The notes beneath the pieces are model-generated. The model saw nothing but the letters and a program-made list of their open reading frames with translations. It had not been told where the DNA came from and ran no database searches. Below are positions 22,865-26,251 of a stretch of 26,251 bases of DNA, piece by piece. The translations under genes were made by a program, and so were the position numbers. Every line of letters begins with the position of its first letter. The first letter of the stretch is position 1. Origin of the DNA: Pseudomonadota bacterium (GTDB lineage: Bacteria > Pseudomonadota > Alphaproteobacteria > Rhizobiales > Xanthobacteraceae); the NCBI GenBank assembly GCA_023451825.1, contig JAEXYA010000068.1:1-26251 (forward strand). Reading direction: 5' to 3'.

Positions 22865-23016
22865 CCGATCTCCAGCTTTTTGCGGCGTTGTGGCCGTTCT
22901 TTGTTTTGGGGCTATTTATCCTGTTTGGGCGGATTTTGCTCCAGCGCGACCTCGCTGCTTATGAACATGCCCAGAATGCCGCGCGGCAGATGCGGGGCAA
23001 AGAGGCCGCCGAATAG
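22861..23016 (+). CDS. 51-residue membrane protein (second of a pair)
   Basis: Reads MTDLQLFAALWPFFVLG, then LFILFGRILLQRDL and a charged Ala/Gln/Arg-rich tail ending KEAAE. One membrane helix lies at about 6-27, and the tail is probably a cytoplasmic amphipathic helix. The ATG overlaps the previous stop by four bases, strongly suggesting translational coupling and a functional pair. Codon use resembles its partner. I do not recognise a family. Confidence 0.65.
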   Translation: MTDLQLFAALWPFFVLGLFILFGRILLQRDLAAYEHAQNAARQMRGKEAAE

Positions 23017-23282
23017 CGATTAGGCCCTTAGCCGGACAGCTATACCATCCCAAAGCTACCGTCTCGCATCGGCCCCGCGGGGCAATTCATTGCACCGCTA
23101 CCGACAACGGTTTAAACCTGCGCAGAGATCGATCCGCCGCAAATTCCAGCCTCCGCAAGCCAAAGCTGTCGTAGGATTTTGCTGTAACAAATTGAGATTA
23201 TTGCATTTTAGCTGCCAGGCCCCAGTCTTGGCGCACTATGCTAAGGACATCTGCGCCCCATGGCGCGGGAATCGGGAAAGCG
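23017..23282. other. intergenic region upstream of lepB
   Basis: About 266 bases with no supportable gene. The part 23178-23215 is AT-rich against the background and is the likeliest site for the lepB-rnc-era promoter, but no well-spaced -35/-10 pair is evident. GGGAAA just before 23283 is the lepB ribosome site. Confidence 0.4.
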
Positions 23283-24041
23283 ATGAGCGTGACTTCGGGG
23301 ACCAAGACTGAAAGCGGCTTCGGCGAGACCGTCCGCGTCGTCATCAACGCGCTGCTCATCGCGCTGGTGATCCGGACCTTCCTGTTTCAGCCGTTCAATA
23401 TCCCCTCGGGCTCGATGAAGGCCACGCTGCTGGTCGGCGACTACCTGTTCGTGTCCAAATATTCCTACGGTTACAGCCATTACTCGATCCCGCTGTCGCC
23501 GAACATCTTCTCCGGCCGCATCTTCGGCTCCGATCCCGCCCGCGGCGACGTGGTCGTGTTCCGCCTGCCCAAGGATGACACCACCGACTACATCAAGCGC
23601 GTCATCGGCATGCCCGGCGACACCGTGCAGATGAAGGAGGGGCTCCTCCACATCAACGGCAAGCCGGTGCAGCGCGAGCGGCTGAGCGATTTCGTCGGCG
23701 AAGATCCGTGCGGCTCCGATGCCACGGCGCGGGTGAAGCGCTGGAAGGAAACGCTGCCGAACAATGTGAGCTATGAAACGCTCGATTGCGTCGATAACGG
23801 CTTCTACGACAACACCATCGAATACAAGGTGCCGGCTGGCCACTTCTTCATGATGGGCGACAACCGCGACAACTCCACCGACAGCCGCGTGCAGTCGGCC
23901 GTCGGTTACGTGCCGTCGGAAAATCTGATCGGCCGCGCGCAGATGATCTTCTTCTCGATCGCCGAAGGCGAGCAGGCCTGGCAGATCTGGCGTTGGCCGG
24001 TGGCCGTGCGCTGGAGCCGCATTTTCTCCATCGTGCGATGA
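23283..24041 (+). CDS. lepB: signal peptidase I
   Basis: Membrane serine protease that removes signal peptides from exported proteins on the periplasmic face. The 252 residues carry one N-terminal membrane helix (about 16-34), the catalytic serine at 44 in NIPSGSMKATLLVGD, the catalytic lysine at 105 in DYIKRVIGMPGD, and the box GHFFMMGDNRDNSTDSR. Two cysteines (DPCGSD, ETLDCVDN) lie in the lid region. ATG at 23283 follows GGGAAA; an in-frame start at 23238 is unlikely. Its stop overlaps the rnc start (ATGA). Assignment is firm. Confidence 0.96.
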   Translation: MSVTSGTKTESGFGETVRVVINALLIALVIRTFLFQPFNIPSGSMKATLLVGDYLFVSKYSYGYSHYSIPLSPNIFSGRIFGSDPARGDVVVFRLPKDDTTDYIKRVIGMPGDTVQMKEGLLHINGKPVQRERLSDFVGEDPCGSDATARVKRWKETLPNNVSYETLDCVDNGFYDNTIEYKVPAGHFFMMGDNRDNSTDSRVQSAVGYVPSENLIGRAQMIFFSIAEGEQAWQIWRWPVAVRWSRIFSIVR

Positions 24042-24850
24042 CGGACGATCACACCAAAACCATCGAGACCGCGGCAGCGCCGGACACCGACGATCACAGC
24101 CCGATGCCCGAAGCGCCGAAGGAGACCGCGGCCCAGCGCAAGAAACGCGCGCGTGCCGAGGCCAAGGCTGCGGCCGCTGAAATCGAGACGCGGATCGGTC
24201 ATGCCTTCAAGGATCCGCAGCTGCTCGAGACGGCGTTCACGCATGTGTCGGCGCTGAAGTCGCAGCGCAGCCGTAGCGAGAGCTATCAGCGCCTGGAATT
24301 TCTCGGCGACCACGTGCTTGGCCTCGTGATCTCCGACATGCTGTATCGCGCCTTTCCGAATGGCGACGAAGGCGAATTGTCCAAGCGGCTGGCCGACCTC
24401 GTGCGCAAGGAAGCCTGCGCCGATGTTGCGCGACTGCTTGGTTTCCAGGACGGCATCAAGCTTGGCTCGGTCGGCGCCGGCGTCGGCCAGCGCTTGCGCA
24501 AGTCGGTACTCGGCGACATCTGTGAAGCGGTGATCGGCGCGATCTTCCTCGATGGCGGCTATCCCGCCGCGGAAGCCTTCGTGCAGCGCAACTGGACGGA
24601 GCGCATGCGCAAGCCGGTGCGCCCGCTGCGCGATCCGAAGACCGTGTTGCAGGAATGGGCGCAGGGCCGCGGCTTGCCGACGCCGGCCTATCGTGAAGTC
24701 GGCCGTTCCGGTCCACATCACGATCCGCATTTCAAAATCGCGGTGGATGTGAGCGGGCTCGCATCCGCTGAAGGCGAGGGCGGCAGCAAGCGCGCCGCCG
24801 AGAAGGCCGCGGCCACTGCCATGCTAGAGCGCGAAGGCGTGAAATCTTGA
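24038..24850 (+). CDS. rnc: ribonuclease III
   Basis: Double-strand RNA endonuclease for rRNA and mRNA processing. The catalytic domain signature YQRLEFLGDHVLG is at 83-95 (Glu87, Asp91), and the second metal-binding pair is Asp160 and Glu163 in GDICEAVIGAIFLDGGY. A double-stranded RNA-binding domain follows (about 197-267, TVLQEWAQGRGLPTPAY to GSKRAAEKAAATAML). At 270 residues it is longer than the E. coli enzyme because of a charged Ala/Lys/Asp-rich head of about 45 residues. The ATG at 24038 overlaps the lepB stop. Confidence 0.95.
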   Translation: MTDDHTKTIETAAAPDTDDHSPMPEAPKETAAQRKKRARAEAKAAAAEIETRIGHAFKDPQLLETAFTHVSALKSQRSRSESYQRLEFLGDHVLGLVISDMLYRAFPNGDEGELSKRLADLVRKEACADVARLLGFQDGIKLGSVGAGVGQRLRKSVLGDICEAVIGAIFLDGGYPAAEAFVQRNWTERMRKPVRPLRDPKTVLQEWAQGRGLPTPAYREVGRSGPHHDPHFKIAVDVSGLASAEGEGGSKRAAEKAAATAMLEREGVKS

Positions 24851-24861
24851 AGGATGATGAC

Positions 24862-25797
24862 TTGAACGACGACGTTGACCACACTGCCGAAGGCGGCCCG
24901 CAGGAGACACGCTGCGGCTTCGTTGCGCTGATCGGTGCGCCCAATGTCGGCAAGTCCACGCTGGTCAATGCGCTGGTCGGCTCCAAGGTCACCATCGTGT
25001 CGCGAAAAGTGCAGACCACGCGCGCGCTGATCCGCGGCATCGTCATCGAAAATCATGCGCAGATCATTCTCGTCGATACACCCGGCATCTTTGCGCCAAA
25101 ACGCCGGCTCGACCGTGCGATGGTGAAGACCGCGTGGAGCGGCGCCCATGACGCCGATCTCGTCTGCGTGCTGCTGGATGCGAAGGCCGGCATCAATGAA
25201 GAAGCCGAGGCGATCTTCGATCAGTTGTCCAAGGTCAATCACCCGAAGATCCTGGTGATCAACAAGGTCGACATCGTCGCCAAAGAGCGGTTGCTGAAGC
25301 TCGCGACCGATGCCAATGCGCGCCTGAAGTTCGACGAGACTTTTATGATCTCCGCGATGACCGGCGACGGCGTCGATGACCTGCGCCGCCGGCTCGCAGC
25401 CGACGTGCCGGAAGGTCCGTATCACTATCCCGAAGACCAGATGTCGGATGCGCCGCTGCGGCATCTGGCAGCCGAAATCACCCGCGAAAAGATCTTTCGC
25501 CAGCTGCATCAGGAGCTGCCCTATCAGTCGACGGTGGAAACCGACAGCTGGCAGGAGCGCAAGGACAATTCCGTGCGCATCGAGCAGACGATCTTTGTCG
25601 AGCGCGAAAGCCAGCGCAAGATCGTGCTGGGCAAGGGCGGCGCCACCATCAAGTCGATCGGCGCCGATGCGCGCCGGGAAATCACCGAGATCGTCGGCGT
25701 GCCCGTGCATCTGTTCCTGTTCGTGAAGGTGCGCGAGAACTGGGGTGAAGATCCCAACCGCTACCGCGAAATGGGCCTCGAATTCCCGCAGGAATGA
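24862..25797 (+). CDS. era: GTPase Era
   Basis: Ras-like GTPase needed for 30S ribosome maturation; its KH domain binds the 3' end of 16S rRNA. In the 311-residue product G1 is GAPNVGKST (25-33), G3 is DTPG (72-75) and G4 is NKVD (134-137). The KH motif is GKGGATIKSIG, followed by VHLFLFVKVRENW. No ATG is in frame at the head. TTG at 24862 has AAGGA seven bases upstream and is preferred; TTG at 24847 would overlap the rnc stop and add five residues. Confidence 0.95.
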   Translation: MNDDVDHTAEGGPQETRCGFVALIGAPNVGKSTLVNALVGSKVTIVSRKVQTTRALIRGIVIENHAQIILVDTPGIFAPKRRLDRAMVKTAWSGAHDADLVCVLLDAKAGINEEAEAIFDQLSKVNHPKILVINKVDIVAKERLLKLATDANARLKFDETFMISAMTGDGVDDLRRRLAADVPEGPYHYPEDQMSDAPLRHLAAEITREKIFRQLHQELPYQSTVETDSWQERKDNSVRIEQTIFVERESQRKIVLGKGGATIKSIGADARREITEIVGVPVHLFLFVKVRENWGEDPNRYREMGLEFPQE

Positions 25798-25801
25798 TCG
25801 T

Positions 25802-26206
25802 GTGAGCGCAGCCGTGACCGTCCCTGCCGACCTGCCCAAGAACGTCTTCTATTTCGAAGTGCTGCTCTATGCGTCGCTGATCCTGGACTGCATCTCGATC
25901 GCCTTTCAGGATCGCACGCCGGATCTGCGTCTGTCCGAGAGTACGATTGGCGCCGCGAGTTTCGTGGCGGCCTGCATGCTGTTGTTCTTCGTCTATCTGG
26001 TCTGGCTCGCTGCCTATCGGCGCAAGAGCTGGCCACGTTGGGTGCTGGTGGTGTCGCTGAGTTTTTCGGTGCTTTCACTGTTGCAGGTGCTCGGGGTCTA
26101 CGGATTGCAATTCGACAGCGCGATCGAAATCGTGTCGTGCATCTTGACTGCGCTCGGGCTGTATTGTGCGTTCACCGGCGATGCGAAGGCGTGGTTCAAC
26201 GCTTGA
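25802..26206 (+). CDS. small four-helix membrane protein
   Basis: A 134-residue protein with hydrophobic segments near residues 16-32, 48-68, 75-97 and 104-124. It shows no motif I recognise. The start is GTG at 25802, four bases after the era stop and six after an AGGA ribosome site; GTG at 25814 is possible. It probably belongs to the lepB-rnc-era transcript. In many related genomes recO is the next conserved gene after era, so this gene either replaces or precedes it. Function unknown. Confidence 0.75.
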   Translation: MSAAVTVPADLPKNVFYFEVLLYASLILDCISIAFQDRTPDLRLSESTIGAASFVAACMLLFFVYLVWLAAYRRKSWPRWVLVVSLSFSVLSLLQVLGVYGLQFDSAIEIVSCILTALGLYCAFTGDAKAWFNA

Positions 26207-26210
26207 CCTC

Positions 26211-26242
26211 GTAGGGTGGGCAAAGCGCAGCGTGCCCACCTT
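26211..26242 (+). repeat. REP-like element, GTAG-GGTGGGC type (window edge)
   Basis: GTAG, arm GGTGGGC, loop AAAGCGCAGCGT, arm GCCCACC, then TT. This is nearly identical to the left unit at 5261 (one loop base differs). It begins five bases after the stop of the small membrane protein. Whether an inverted partner follows lies beyond the window. Confidence 0.85.
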
Positions 26243-26251
26243 GACCAGCCG

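Noticed and set aside
23017..23282. Small RNA or promoter pair before lepB
   Set aside because: The AT-rich patch is suggestive, but no correctly spaced hexamers and no terminator hairpin could be found by eye.

Overview
The window looks like chromosomal DNA of an alphaproteobacterium in the Nitrobacteraceae (Bradyrhizobium, Rhodopseudomonas, Tardiphaga, Afipia group). The reasons are high GC, a core block of pdxJ, acpS, lepB, rnc and era, families common in Rhizobiales (DUF1489, DUF599, DUF3253), and interspersed palindromes typical of this group. Genus and species cannot be fixed by reading. Most of the window is ordinary core and house-keeping genome. I see no prophage, insertion sequence, CRISPR array or large island.

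Layout. 37-1718: a 1-Cys peroxiredoxin (-), then an unknown conserved-looking protein (+) with a clear terminator. 2074-5257: a tightly coupled operon of biotin-carrying acyl-CoA carboxylase subunit, PEP mutase/oxaloacetate decarboxylase-like enzyme and acylphosphatase. It converges on lipB (-) across a paired REP element. 6163-6722: a stand-alone SpoA/FliN-type domain protein, a Rhizobiales palindrome, tRNA-Leu(GAG) and its terminator. 6735-9829: an MFS transporter (-), an MscS-type channel (+) and a small membrane protein (+). 9839-12070: a second paired REP element and two tandem, divergent NodB-type polysaccharide deacetylases (-). 12231-14738: the MgtE magnesium transporter, then a RelE/HigB-like toxin, its XRE antitoxin and a second, unpaired XRE protein. 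14783-18949: aldo/keto reductase, YdcF-family membrane protein, an unpaired antitoxin-like XRE protein (-), a DUF3253 protein (-), a TolA/TonB-like proline-rich envelope protein (+) and an overlapping convergent DUF599 membrane protein (-). 19078-21228: glutathione S-transferase, a Pro/Ala-rich membrane protein and DUF1489. 21393-26206: pdxJ-acpS, two tiny overlapping membrane-protein genes, lepB-rnc-era and a small four-helix membrane protein. The window ends in another copy of the first REP type.

How the genes work together. pdxJ/acpS/lepB/rnc/era is the familiar cofactor, protein-export and RNA-maturation cluster, with ATGA-type overlaps at pdxJ/acpS and lepB/rnc and close linkage of rnc to era. 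pccA and its two coupled partners point to propionate/C4 carbon flow. The two deacetylases probably act in the envelope. Several XRE proteins suggest residual toxin-antitoxin content.

The most interesting signal is not a gene. Four REP loci all carry GTAG followed by a 7-bp stem around a conserved AGCG-containing loop. Three different stem sequences keep perfect pairing through compensatory changes. This fits REP elements mobilised by a RAYT (TnpA_REP) transposase encoded elsewhere. The second candidate is the two-gene small membrane-protein unit set between acpS and lepB.
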